The notes under the pieces are model-generated. The model ran no database searches. It saw only the letters and a list, made by a program, of their open reading frames with translations, and was not told the origin of the DNA. A stretch of 64,000 nt of DNA from the NCBI RefSeq assembly GCF_041929205.1, contig NZ_JBHFNT010000046.1, one strand, 5' to 3'. The DNA comes from Floridanema evergladense (lineage in GTDB: Bacteria; Cyanobacteriota; Cyanobacteriia; Cyanobacteriales; Aerosakkonemataceae). Shown one piece after another: positions 51,085-59,439 of the stretch. The position numbers were made by a program, and so were the translations under genes. Every line of letters begins with the position of its first letter. Position 1 is the first letter of the stretch.

Positions 51085-51478
51085 TATTTAACAATATATT
51101 ATCATTTTAATTCGCAAAAAATAAGCTATGTTTTTTTAAATTTGTTGACATAAAACTTTTGCTTAGATGAAATCCCGTAAGTAATTTACCCGATTTATTG
51201 ACCTCTTACTTTCGGAAGTGTCATGAAAGTAAGAGCGATCGCAGACTCTAAATTAATCAGTTGTTGAGATGACTCGTAGATAATACTGAGAATTTTAACT
51301 GACAGCCGTATTGTGTATGTAAAGATCGAGTAAAAGATGATATTTTATCTTCACGATTACTTTACATTAGTTCCCATACTCGATTATCATCCATGACACA
51401 ATGAAACTTTTCAAGTTAAGCTAGAATGCTGCCAACAAAAATGTTTCGTCATTACCTTTGTCTGCTCAAATAACTGTG
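51085..51478. other. prs-kinase divergent intergenic region
   Basis: 394 bp with divergent promoters. It contains a weak inverted repeat (GTAAAGATCGAG about 51319-51330 pairing with 51353-51366). No gene seen. Confidence 0.45.
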
Positions 51479-53494
51479 ATGCAACCACCGCTTCCCAATG
51501 GAACTATTCTGCAAAACCGCTACTGCTTACTCAATCTTTTGGGTCAAGGGGGGTTTGGACGAACCTATCTTGCCGAAGATCGAGGGCGTTTTCAGGAAAA
51601 ATGCGCTTTAAAAGAATTCATTCCCCAACACCCAGGTAGTCAATCTCTACAAAAGGCTAAGGAACTTTTTCAACGGGAAGCTAGCATACTTTATCAAATT
51701 AAGCATCCGCAAATTCCCCAGTTTCGCGCTGCCTTTGCCCAAAATCAACGTTTATTTTTGGTACAGGACTATGTGGAAGGAAAAACTTATCGGGAGTTAC
51801 TTGGGGAACGGAAGTCGAAAAACGAAAGGTTTACAGAAGCAGAAGTTTTGCGTTTGTTGCAGCAGTTATTGCCAGTACTCGATTATATTCATAGTCAAGG
51901 AATTATTCACCGAGATATTTCACCGGACAATGTTATCTTGCGGGAACGCGATAAGTCTAACGACACGCTGCGCGATAAGTCTAACGACACGCTGCGCGAT
52001 CGCACACCAGTATTAATTGATTTTGGTGTAGTTAAAGATATCGCTTCTAAAATGCAATATCCTGATTTAACGTCCGCAACTACAGTGGGAAAAATGGGTT
52101 ATGCGCCTTCGGAACAAATTCAGACTGGAAGGGCTTATCCTAATAGCGATCTTTATTCTTTAGCGGTAATGGCAATTGTGTTATTGACGGCACAGGAACC
52201 GCAAGTTTTATTTGATGAAAATAACCTGTCTTGGAATTGGCAAAAGTGGATACCTCCTGTTAGTCCGGTGTTAGCACAAGTATTGAATCGAATGTTAAGT
52301 TATCGACCGGGCGATCGCTACCCCGATGCCCGTTCAGTGATTCGTGCTTTAACTTCACCTCCTAGCGTAACTACCCCAAACAACTCCTCAGAAAAAAAAC
52401 CTGTTTCTCAACAGCAAAAACTTACTAACACTCCCAATCTTTCTGAATTTCAAACGGTAGCAGTTGCCCGTAAAGTTGAACCAAATCCTTCTGTAAAAAA
52501 GCCTGCCCTAGTGACTATTCCTGCCCAAAAGTCAGTCTGGGAAAACCCGTTTATGGTGTTTTTAGTGGGTTTATTTTTAGCGTTATTGGCTGGAGTAGGT
52601 TCTTGGTTTTTAGTCAGTTACATTTTGAACCAAGGATTAATTTTCCGCAATCTACAATTACCCTCTGTTAGTAATAACTCTTCCAGGGCAACACCTACAC
52701 CTTGGGAAACTTCTAGTGAGGTGTTTCCTGATGCTACTCACAGAGCAAAACCAACAGAAATTCCTAGTTCTAATGCTGAACCTGTAACTTATAATAAGCG
52801 TCTTAACCCAATTCCCGGAGAAACTTTAACTGCTGAAGATAACTTAAAGTCTAATGCCACAGTTAATTATATTATTTACGGAGTTCAAGGGCAAAAATTA
52901 AGTGCTTTGTTAACCCAAGAAGGGGTTTTGATGACAGTTTTAGCACCCAATGGAGAAACGGTAGATAATCAGTCGAAAAGAGTTACCCGTTGGGAAGGAA
53001 CGCTGCCTTATAGTGGTGATTATACAATTCAATTGGGTACGGTTAAAGGTGTGTCAGAAAGTAGTTATAAACTAGAGTTATTTTTAACTAATGCTGAACC
53101 AATTCCTACGCCAACTCCGATCGAAACTCCTACACCTGCACTGACACCCACACCTACACCAACTCCTACAGAAACTCCGGCAGCAAATATTTTAATTGAT
53201 GCTGAACCAATTAATTTCGCTGATGGGGGAATAGGTACACAAATTTTGTCCGATCGCACTAATCCTACAAGAATCAAACGCTATTTGCTAAACTTACAAT
53301 CAGGTCAAGTGGTAAGCGTCAGAGTTCTCACTGGTGATGTAACTTTAGATATTCGTTATCCCAATGGTGAGTTAGTAGAAAATGCTACTGGTTTGGGAGA
53401 ATGGGAATCAAAGATCGATCGATCAGGAGAATATAAAATTGATATCAAAGCAAGTCAAGAGAGTGTATTTTCGTTAGATGTTACAGTTAGATGA
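51479..53494 (+). CDS. Serine/threonine protein kinase with PPC-like C-terminal domains
   Basis: A protein of 671 aa from ATG 51479 (a TTG at 51458 is possible). The kinase domain (about 12-290) has LGQGGFGRTY (22-30 region), the Lys of CALKEF, HRDISPDN (144-151) and DFG (181-183). Between them, residues 157-174 are RDKSNDTL repeated, encoded by a 24-bp tandem duplication (51947-51994). A transmembrane helix (about 350-375) is followed by a Pro/Thr-rich linker and two PPC-like beta domains (about 445-540 and 585-670). This fits a cyanobacterial sensor-type kinase with an extracytoplasmic part. Confidence 0.92.
   Translation: MQPPLPNGTILQNRYCLLNLLGQGGFGRTYLAEDRGRFQEKCALKEFIPQHPGSQSLQKAKELFQREASILYQIKHPQIPQFRAAFAQNQRLFLVQDYVEGKTYRELLGERKSKNERFTEAEVLRLLQQLLPVLDYIHSQGIIHRDISPDNVILRERDKSNDTLRDKSNDTLRDRTPVLIDFGVVKDIASKMQYPDLTSATTVGKMGYAPSEQIQTGRAYPNSDLYSLAVMAIVLLTAQEPQVLFDENNLSWNWQKWIPPVSPVLAQVLNRMLSYRPGDRYPDARSVIRALTSPPSVTTPNNSSEKKPVSQQQKLTNTPNLSEFQTVAVARKVEPNPSVKKPALVTIPAQKSVWENPFMVFLVGLFLALLAGVGSWFLVSYILNQGLIFRNLQLPSVSNNSSRATPTPWETSSEVFPDATHRAKPTEIPSSNAEPVTYNKRLNPIPGETLTAEDNLKSNATVNYIIYGVQGQKLSALLTQEGVLMTVLAPNGETVDNQSKRVTRWEGTLPYSGDYTIQLGTVKGVSESSYKLELFLTNAEPIPTPTPIETPTPALTPTPTPTPTETPAANILIDAEPINFADGGIGTQILSDRTNPTRIKRYLLNLQSGQVVSVRVLTGDVTLDIRYPNGELVENATGLGEWESKIDRSGEYKIDIKASQESVFSLDVTVR
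51947..51994 (+). repeat. In-frame 24-bp tandem duplication in the kinase gene
   Basis: The 24-bp unit CGCGATAAGTCTAACGACAC + GCTG occurs twice in a row and is followed by a third start (CGCGAT, merging into a HIP1 octamer). It adds RDKSNDTLRDKSNDTLRD between the catalytic and DFG segments. Confidence 0.9.
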
Positions 53495-53521
53495 AAAAGG
53501 CATAAAGGAGTTTTTTATAAT

Positions 53522-54196
53522 ATGAAAAGTTTACTGATTACTGGTACAGATACAAATGCTGGGAAAACTGTTTTAACGACAGCGTTATTTGCTTATTTAC
53601 AGAAATATTATCCTAGTAAAAAAGTAGGAATTTTTAAACCACTGCAAACAGGAGAAGGAGATAAGGAACTTTACAGCCAACTATTTTCTCTCAATCAATC
53701 GGAGATTACGCCATTACATTTTTCGGCACCTTTAGCCCCACCAATAGCTGCCCAAAAAGAAGGTAAAGAAGTAAATTTAAAAATTGTTTGGCAAGCTTTT
53801 ACTAGTTTGCAACAACAGCGAGATTTGCTTTTAGTAGAAGCTTTAGGCGGCTTAGGTTCACCGATAACTTATGAATTAACGGTAGCAGATTTAGCGAGAG
53901 ATTGGGCATTACCAACTGTTTTAGTAGTACCGATAAAATTGGGTTGTATTGCTCAAGCTGTGGCAAATGTGGCTTTAGCGCAACAATCAAAAGTTAAGCT
54001 GAAAGGGATTGTTTTAAATTGTGTGCAACCTGTTTCGGAAGAAGAAATTATCGAATTAGCACCAATAGGTTTAATTCAATCTTTGACAAATGTTCCGATT
54101 TTGGGAATTATGCCCTATTTAGCAGATGCTCAAGATTTGGAAAAGTTGGTGCAAGTAGCAGGGAGTTTAGAACTAGAAAGTCTAATTATTTCTTAG
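53522..54196 (+). CDS. bioD: Dethiobiotin synthase
   Basis: A 224-aa protein that makes dethiobiotin from DAPA, CO2 and ATP in biotin synthesis. LLITGTDTNAGKTVLTTALFAYLQ (P-loop) and GIFKPLQTG, plus EALGGLGSPITYELTVADLARDW identify BioD. It is the only biotin gene here; its biotin would be used by AccB, encoded about 8.5 kb away. Confidence 0.95.
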   Translation: MKSLLITGTDTNAGKTVLTTALFAYLQKYYPSKKVGIFKPLQTGEGDKELYSQLFSLNQSEITPLHFSAPLAPPIAAQKEGKEVNLKIVWQAFTSLQQQRDLLLVEALGGLGSPITYELTVADLARDWALPTVLVVPIKLGCIAQAVANVALAQQSKVKLKGIVLNCVQPVSEEEIIELAPIGLIQSLTNVPILGIMPYLADAQDLEKLVQVAGSLELESLIIS

Positions 54197-54247
54197 TTTG
54201 TTGTGATGACTTTGATGATTAAACATGACTGAAGTCGTCACAACGAA
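54197..54247. repeat. Palindromic dispersed repeat after bioD
   Basis: GTTGTGATGACTT (54200-54212) and AAGTCGTCACAAC (about 54232-54244) pair imperfectly around an 18-20-nt loop with ACTGAAGTC. Similar in style to the ACTTTAGTC repeats. Confidence 0.55.
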
Positions 54248-54337
54248 CTGGTTTAGTTCAGAAAATGTGTCTTTAGGTGGATCGCCATTGCTGTGACTGT
54301 AATTTACCTTATAAGGGATGATTTTAAAATTTAGTTT

Positions 54338-55675
54338 ATGGATAAGATATTAGATCGATCGCACCAACTCAAACAAAGTCTAGTAGAATTTGTTCTAAAT
54401 TCGGAAGGAAAATTGGCAGTAGCTTTAGAATCTTACGTAGCAGCTAATTCTCATTCTCAAAATAAACTCTACGATCCTGCTTACGAAAGAAAGTTATTAA
54501 TTGATAGTTTCTTGACAGAGGGAAAAGTTGGAAATCAAACTCCGATCGATTTATTCTTAGCAAAAGAAGCGGAATTGTCAGAGAGCGATCGCAATTTACT
54601 TAAAAATTGGAAAAATACTTTTCTCGGCTTGTTTGCTATTGAGAAAGTTTTACCAAATGGCTTTGAATTAAGGAACTGGTTATCAGCCAAAGAGTATATT
54701 GTGAAACCAAATAATAGCCTGACACTAGAAAAGATGGCTAATTTTAAAGTTGGAGATATTTTACTTACTAGAATTTCTCCAGTTACAGATGATTATTGGA
54801 TGTTTTCTGGGCCTTGTTTACCTATGGGTAATTTGGGTAAACCAAAATTAGCAGTTGCCATTGGAAACTTTAAAGATTTACATAAAAAATATCTGTACAG
54901 CGATGCGCCAGATTTGTTAGAAGAAGCTTGGCAGTCAGTAGAACAGTATCACCAAGATTTTCTAGATTTCTTTGGCAGTGATGAAGTAACAATGCCGGGA
55001 TATCAGTTAAATAAAAAGTTTACGGAATTTCAAGAAGTTATTACTAAAAGAAGATTAGCAGCGATCGGAATAGATGATTCTAAGTCGCTAGAAGAAATTG
55101 CCAAAGAAGCTGGAGTTTCCCAAGAGGAAATAGAAGCAACAGCAAAAGAATTAGGCGCAGGTGTTCAGGAAATTTCCCAGATTTTCCAAAATCAAGGTAA
55201 ACCGAAAATGATGTTACCCAAAATTGAATTACCTGACAATATCAAAAAAGCGGAAGAAGTAACTGTTATTGCCCATCCTCGTTGGGGACAGGTAATTCTA
55301 CCAACTTACACTAAGTTTAAATCAATTTTAGCAACAGAAGATTGGCAGAATATTCCCAATGGTGATAAGCTACTTCAAAAGTATTTAGTAGAGCCAGAAG
55401 TTAATACTTTTGTCTGGAGTTGTTTAGCAAAAGAGTATCCCAAAGAGTTAGAAAAGGTGTTGCAAACTTACTTATATCGTCCTAATTTTCAGTTAAAAAG
55501 TGATTTAAATGAGTTACTTCAAGAGTACAATAAGCCTTTAGAACCAGAACTACCGGAAATTGCTAGTGTTCCAATACATTTACATAATCTGTTTCAAGAA
55601 GCGATCGCAGAAGTAGACAAACCCAAAGCCAAATCCAAAACCTCAAAAAAAGCAACGAAAGGTTTTGGAAAATAG
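54338..55675 (+). CDS. Conserved-type cyanobacterial protein of unknown function
   Basis: A 445-aa soluble protein with no signal peptide or membrane helix. The N-terminal half (about 1-180) contains SYVAANSHSQNKLYDPAYERKLLIDSFLTEGKVGNQTPIDLFL and FKVGDILLTRISPVTDDYWMFSGPCLPMGNLGKPKLAVAIGNF. A helical middle (about 235-300) includes a short GVSQEEIEATAKELG segment, and a Lys/Ala tail closes it. I recognise no domain with a known activity. It is followed by a Uma2 gene on the opposite strand. Confidence 0.6.
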   Translation: MDKILDRSHQLKQSLVEFVLNSEGKLAVALESYVAANSHSQNKLYDPAYERKLLIDSFLTEGKVGNQTPIDLFLAKEAELSESDRNLLKNWKNTFLGLFAIEKVLPNGFELRNWLSAKEYIVKPNNSLTLEKMANFKVGDILLTRISPVTDDYWMFSGPCLPMGNLGKPKLAVAIGNFKDLHKKYLYSDAPDLLEEAWQSVEQYHQDFLDFFGSDEVTMPGYQLNKKFTEFQEVITKRRLAAIGIDDSKSLEEIAKEAGVSQEEIEATAKELGAGVQEISQIFQNQGKPKMMLPKIELPDNIKKAEEVTVIAHPRWGQVILPTYTKFKSILATEDWQNIPNGDKLLQKYLVEPEVNTFVWSCLAKEYPKELEKVLQTYLYRPNFQLKSDLNELLQEYNKPLEPELPEIASVPIHLHNLFQEAIAEVDKPKAKSKTSKKATKGFGK

Positions 55676-55684
55676 ATATTACAA

Positions 55685-56326
55685 CTATTCATTCGTAGAT
55701 TCTAATATCGAGATTCCAGCTTGAAAAATTTGTCTTGCTGTTAAACTTAATCCGGGGAAATTAGGCGACTCAATGCGATCGTCTTCCCTGAATTGTCTAA
55801 TCTGGTACTCTCCTTCTACCAGTTCGTAAACTGACAAGGTAGGGCGTTTGGGGTTGCCAATATAACGCCTACCTCCTAATCCTAAATAATCTACAATCCA
55901 ATATTCAGCAATTCCTAAAGCTTCGTAATCTATCAATTTGTACCCGTAATCATCTCGCCAATTGGTACTAACGACCTCTACAGCTAAACGAATTGAACTT
56001 CCCATTGTAATAATCGATTCTTTTTTCCAGCGAGGTTCTTTTAAAAGTTCCAATCGGTCTAAAACAAGTACGTCTGGTAAATAGCCTGATTTGTCATTGC
56101 TAGATTTAATTAAGTACTCCTTTGGAACTAAGTAAGGCAATTGTCGTTGCCGAATTTCTAAAAACAGTTCACCCGAAATAAACCCAGCAACATCCGAACG
56201 ATCGCCAGTTCCTAAAGGCATTTCAACAATAACTCCATTGTGTAGTTCATAGCGGTATTCCGAATTTTCTGGATACCAAGCAACAAATTGATCAAAAGTA
56301 GCTGATTTGGGTATAGCTTGGATCAT
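55685..56326 (-). CDS. Uma2 family putative restriction-like endonuclease
   Basis: A 213-aa protein of the DUF820/Uma2 family, very abundant in cyanobacteria. Core: NGVIVEMPLGTGDRSDVAGFISGELFLEIR, LVPKEYLIKSSNDKSGYLPDVLVLDR, IRLAVEVVSTNWRDDYGYKLIDYEALGIAEYWIVDYLG. The PD-(D/E)XK acidic residues appear as D in YLPDVLVLD, E in VEV and the following K/Y. Function in vivo unknown. It is convergent with the 54.3-kb gene. Confidence 0.85.
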   Translation of the reverse strand: MIQAIPKSATFDQFVAWYPENSEYRYELHNGVIVEMPLGTGDRSDVAGFISGELFLEIRQRQLPYLVPKEYLIKSSNDKSGYLPDVLVLDRLELLKEPRWKKESIITMGSSIRLAVEVVSTNWRDDYGYKLIDYEALGIAEYWIVDYLGLGGRRYIGNPKRPTLSVYELVEGEYQIRQFREDDRIESPNFPGLSLTARQIFQAGISILESTNE

Positions 56327-56347
56327 TAGGTTTGTTTCCTTTTAATA

Positions 56348-56857
56348 TCAATGACTCATTCTATGAATAATTTGAGTAAAATTTGCTTTAATTTCTGCAA
56401 AGTTGCTATTATTTAAAATTGGCACATGAACAAAGACGCAATAACTTTTTAATTGCTGAGTTTTTAAATGGTGAAGAATTGAGTAGTAAAGCCCTTCACA
56501 AACAAACTTTCCAGCATCGTGACTAATTTCTACTCCTGTTAAATCTGCAATTAATTGGTTTACATCAACCCAAGTTTTAATTACCTGATTTTCCCGGCAA
56601 GCTTGAGATTCTACTGTTAAATTTAGTCGGCTTTCTGCCATGCCACAGCAAATTATCACATCTGGTTGTAACGAGTGAATTTGAGCAATTATGCGATCGC
56701 TTGCTTGCTGAATATCCACAGGTAACTGGCGCAGAAAAGTTAACGCACAATTAATTTCTGAAGTTTGAGCAATTTCTGTTAATAAATCATCAGATGAATT
56801 AGATTTCTGGTGAGGTAGCCAAGTGGTAAATGAAGTTAATAGAACTTTTTTGCTCAT
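56348..56857 (-). CDS. Pyroglutamyl-peptidase I (C15)-like protein
   Basis: A protein of 169 aa from MSKKVLLTSF (56857; an in-frame ATG two codons earlier). VLLTSFTTWLPHQKSNSSDDLLTEI and DVIICCGMAESR resemble Pcp. The DAGKFVCEGLYYSIL segment holds the catalytic Cys (DAGxxxC) and VFVHVP the His. The length is shorter than standard Pcp (about 210 aa), and the first catalytic Glu is not obvious. Cleavage of N-terminal pyroglutamate is a reasonable guess. Confidence 0.75.
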   Translation of the reverse strand: MSKKVLLTSFTTWLPHQKSNSSDDLLTEIAQTSEINCALTFLRQLPVDIQQASDRIIAQIHSLQPDVIICCGMAESRLNLTVESQACRENQVIKTWVDVNQLIADLTGVEISHDAGKFVCEGLYYSILHHLKTQQLKSYCVFVHVPILNNSNFAEIKANFTQIIHRMSH

Positions 56858-56906
56858 ATCCAATTAAAATGTAAATAGTTGTTTGAGATCGATCGGGGGA
56901 GGGAAA

Positions 56907-57551
56907 ATGGCAGTTATTGGTGTAGTCGATTATGACATGGGAAACTTACATTCAGTTTGCAAAGGTTTAGAAAAAGCTGGTGCTACTCCCAAAATAACTG
57001 ATTCGCCCAAAGAAATTGCCCAAGCTGATGCGGTTGTTTTGCCCGGAGTGGGATCTTTCGATCCGGCTGTGCAACAATTGCGATCGCGCAATCTAGTCGA
57101 ACCAATTAAACAAATAATTGCTGAAGGTAAACCATTTTTAGGCATTTGTTTAGGCTTACAAATTTTATTTGATAGTGGCGAAGAAGGCAAAGAACCAGGT
57201 TTAGGTATTATACCCGGAACAGTTCGCAGATTTCGCCCCGAACCCGGATTAACTATTCCGCACATGGGATGGAATCAATTAGAAATTACTCAACAAAATG
57301 CCCCAATTTGGCAAAATTTAGCAACTCAACCTTGGGTTTATTTCGTTCATTCTTATTATGTCGATCCGATCGATCCACAAGTTCGCGCCGCTACAGTAAC
57401 TCATGGCAACCAAAAAGTTACAGCCGCTATTGCTAAAGATAACTTAATAGCAGTACAATTTCACCCGGAAAAATCATCGGATACGGGATTACAAATTCTC
57501 TCGAATTTTGTTAGCAGAATTCAAACACCAGTTGCAATGGGCGGGTTTTGA
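56907..57551 (+). CDS. hisH: Imidazole glycerol phosphate synthase, glutaminase subunit
   Basis: A protein of 214 aa from ATG 56907 with a strong GGGGGAGGG site. HisH releases ammonia from glutamine for HisF in histidine synthesis. MAVIGVVDYDMGNLHSVCKGLEKAGA, DAVVLPGVGSFDPAV, and GICLGLQILFDSGEEG carry the catalytic Cys, and IAVQFHPEKS the His/Glu. Its last codons and stop are formed by one arm of a 64-bp repeat (57539-57602). Confidence 0.95.
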   Translation: MAVIGVVDYDMGNLHSVCKGLEKAGATPKITDSPKEIAQADAVVLPGVGSFDPAVQQLRSRNLVEPIKQIIAEGKPFLGICLGLQILFDSGEEGKEPGLGIIPGTVRRFRPEPGLTIPHMGWNQLEITQQNAPIWQNLATQPWVYFVHSYYVDPIDPQVRAATVTHGNQKVTAAIAKDNLIAVQFHPEKSSDTGLQILSNFVSRIQTPVAMGGF

Positions 57552-57602
57552 TTAAATTTTTAGCGCTGTGACATTCAACCCTTTTGCTAAACCCGCCCCT
57601 AC
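57539..57602 (-). repeat. 64-bp palindromic dispersed repeat, copy 2, overlapping the hisH end
   Basis: GGGCGGGTTT (57539-57548) pairs with AAACCCGCCC (57589-57598). Read on the minus strand the copy begins GTAGGGGCGGGTTTAGCA and ends AAAACCCGCCC, like the copy at 11861-11924, and is also 64 bp. It encodes the final Gly-Phe and stop of hisH. Confidence 0.75.
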
Positions 57603-57622
57603 TCGTTTTATTACTTAACTAA

Positions 57623-58192
57623 ATGAGTCTGAGAATTTACGGCAACCGCCTCTTAAAAACATTACCAGGGCAAGACACTCGTCCCACTCTAGCCAGAGTT
57701 AGAGAGGCAGTTTTTAATATTTGGCAAGGCACGATTGAAGATTGTCGCTGGCTAGATTTATGCACTGGAAGTGGTTCAATGGGGGCGGAAGCTTTGTGTC
57801 GAGGTGCTAGTTATGTTGTAGGCATTGAAAAATCAAGTCGCGCCTGTGCAATTATTCAGCAAAATTGGCAGCAAGTCGCCCATTCAGGGCAAACTTTTCA
57901 AGTTTTGCGCGGTGATGTTTTGCAGCGATTAAAAAGTTTACAGGGACAGAAATTTGATCGCATTTATTTCGATCCTCCCTACTCTAGCGAACTATATCAA
58001 CCTGTGCTGGAAGCGATCGCGCAATATCAACTTTTAGATCGAAATGGTGAAATTGCCGTCGAACATAGTCCAAATTTGTGGAATGTAGGAGAAATTCCTA
58101 GTTTAGAAATTTGTCGAGAAAAAGTTTATGGGAATACTGCTTTAAAATTTTATGCTTTAAATGAATCTTTCCAGACATTTGATGAAAGTTAA
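57623..58192 (+). CDS. rsmD: 16S rRNA (guanine(966)-N(2))-methyltransferase
   Basis: A 189-aa protein that methylates G966 in 16S rRNA. MSLRIYGNRLLKTLPGQDTRPTLARVREAVFNIWQG, then DLCTGSGSMGAEALCRGA (SAM loop), then FDRIYFDPPYSSELYQPVLEAI with the DPPY catalytic motif. Standard length for RsmD. It ends just before a long palindromic repeat. Confidence 0.95.
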   Translation: MSLRIYGNRLLKTLPGQDTRPTLARVREAVFNIWQGTIEDCRWLDLCTGSGSMGAEALCRGASYVVGIEKSSRACAIIQQNWQQVAHSGQTFQVLRGDVLQRLKSLQGQKFDRIYFDPPYSSELYQPVLEAIAQYQLLDRNGEIAVEHSPNLWNVGEIPSLEICREKVYGNTALKFYALNESFQTFDES

Positions 58193-58204
58193 ATTACTTG
58201 CACC

Positions 58205-58258
58205 AAATCCCTGAATTGTAGGAGCAATTCATGAATTGCTCCTACAATTTGGGGATTA
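58205..58258. repeat. Long perfect palindrome between rsmD and the Nif11 gene
   Basis: Positions 58214-58249 form a perfect 36-bp palindrome centred at 58231/58232 with core GGAGCAATTCATGAATTGCT, extended outward by AATCCC (58206-58211) and GGGATT (58251-58256). It overlaps the stop codon of the Nif11 gene and may act as a bidirectional terminator. Confidence 0.8.
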
Positions 58259-58471
58259 CCGCAGTAAAACTTTAACAAGTTTAGGGCTTAAATGTTCAGC
58301 TGTAAATGCAGGTTCATTGGGGGGATAAAGTTCCTCTTCAGCGAAGTTAAATCCATTTTCTTGGGCGAGAGCGACTAATTCTTTAACTCGTTCGCAACTT
58401 TTTAATTTCTCTCCAATTTGAGGATCTGCTTCAACTTTTTGGACAAAAGATTTAATTGCTTGAACAGACAT
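58256..58471 (-). CDS. Nif11-domain small protein
   Basis: 71 aa from ATG 58471 with GGAGTTCATC before it. MSVQAIKSFVQKVEADPQIGEKLKSCERVKELVALAQENGFNFAEEEL is the Nif11 (nitrogen-fixation-associated / leader-peptide) domain. Nif11-like sequences can be leader peptides for ribosomal peptides or proteins near nif genes. It is downstream of the NifX-like gene (23-bp gap) on the same strand, which favours the nif-associated sense. Confidence 0.8.
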   Translation of the reverse strand: MSVQAIKSFVQKVEADPQIGEKLKSCERVKELVALAQENGFNFAEEELYPPNEPAFTAEHLSPKLVKVLLR

Positions 58472-58494
58472 GATGAACTCCTTTGTAGTTTTTC

Positions 58495-59229
58495 TTACAC
58501 TGTTAATGCTTTGTAATTTTTGATGCGATCGCCAGGTGCAACTCCTAAAATTTTTGCTAACCAAGGTGGTGGTGAAGTGGTAAGTGCGCGTTGTAATTCA
58601 ACTAATATTTTTCTAGCTGAACCGCCTTTTTCTTTCTTCATGGGATAGACTCCGCCTTGAATTACTTTGGCAGCAGCAGGTCCGCCGATCGCTACAATAT
58701 ACAAAATTGGACAATCTTTAATTAAATTGACACGAAACCCATTTTTATCTTCCGCGAATTCCGCTTCCAAGGTCGATCGAATATCAACAAGTCGTATTTC
58801 TTCCGCTGATAATTGATAAATTAAATAACGCAAGCAAGAGCCAAAATGCCCATCTAATTCTTCTCGATTATTCGATGCTACAGCCACCCGAATAGATTGG
58901 GGCATATCGCCTTCTTGATAAGGTTCAATAGCTGGTAATTTATCGCTTTCACCAGTTTCACCCCATAAAATTCTTACTGCTTGTTTGAATATGGCTATTT
59001 CTTCTGTGTTGGCATCTTCTCCATGTTCTTCTCCGTCGAGTTCATAAGTTTGTCCCAACGCTGTTTTTAAGTTAGTAACTGTGATCCGACTTAAGGAAGT
59101 TTCGTCAATTTCACCACCCAAATAATCCAGTAATATTTCTAGAAACTCCTTAAGACTTAATTCGCGAAATAATCGTGAAGCCAAGGCAATTCGCAAGGCT
59201 ACTTCATCTGAGAATGGCTGTTCTGGCAT
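58495..59229 (-). CDS. NifX/NafY-type dinitrogenase iron-molybdenum cofactor-binding protein
   Basis: A 244-aa protein with two parts. Residues about 1-100 are a helical N-domain similar to that of NafY. Residues about 110-235 are the NifX/NifB-C-terminal-type FeMo-cofactor-binding domain (IRVAVASNNREELDGHFGSCLRYLIYQLSAEEIRLVDIRSTL...CPILYIVAIGGPAAAKVIQGGVYPMK) with the DGHFGSC cluster-binding motif. These proteins hold or insert FeMo-co in nitrogenase. No other nif gene is in the window. Co-transcribed with the Nif11 gene. Confidence 0.85.
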   Translation of the reverse strand: MPEQPFSDEVALRIALASRLFRELSLKEFLEILLDYLGGEIDETSLSRITVTNLKTALGQTYELDGEEHGEDANTEEIAIFKQAVRILWGETGESDKLPAIEPYQEGDMPQSIRVAVASNNREELDGHFGSCLRYLIYQLSAEEIRLVDIRSTLEAEFAEDKNGFRVNLIKDCPILYIVAIGGPAAAKVIQGGVYPMKKEKGGSARKILVELQRALTTSPPPWLAKILGVAPGDRIKNYKALTV

Positions 59230-59439
59230 TGTTTTATTCTCTCTCGATCGTTAACAGGTATAGCTTCTGCTTGATGATTCAAGACATTGGTAGACATTCA
59301 GTAAGTAAGTTATCTTTTAGGATTCCTTTCCCTATTAGAGAGGAATCAACTTAATGATTCGGTATTTTTCAATACTAAAATCCTGTGCGAATATTTTTTT
59401 TACTTTAGTCAACAAATGTTAATATTCAGTAAATTAATT

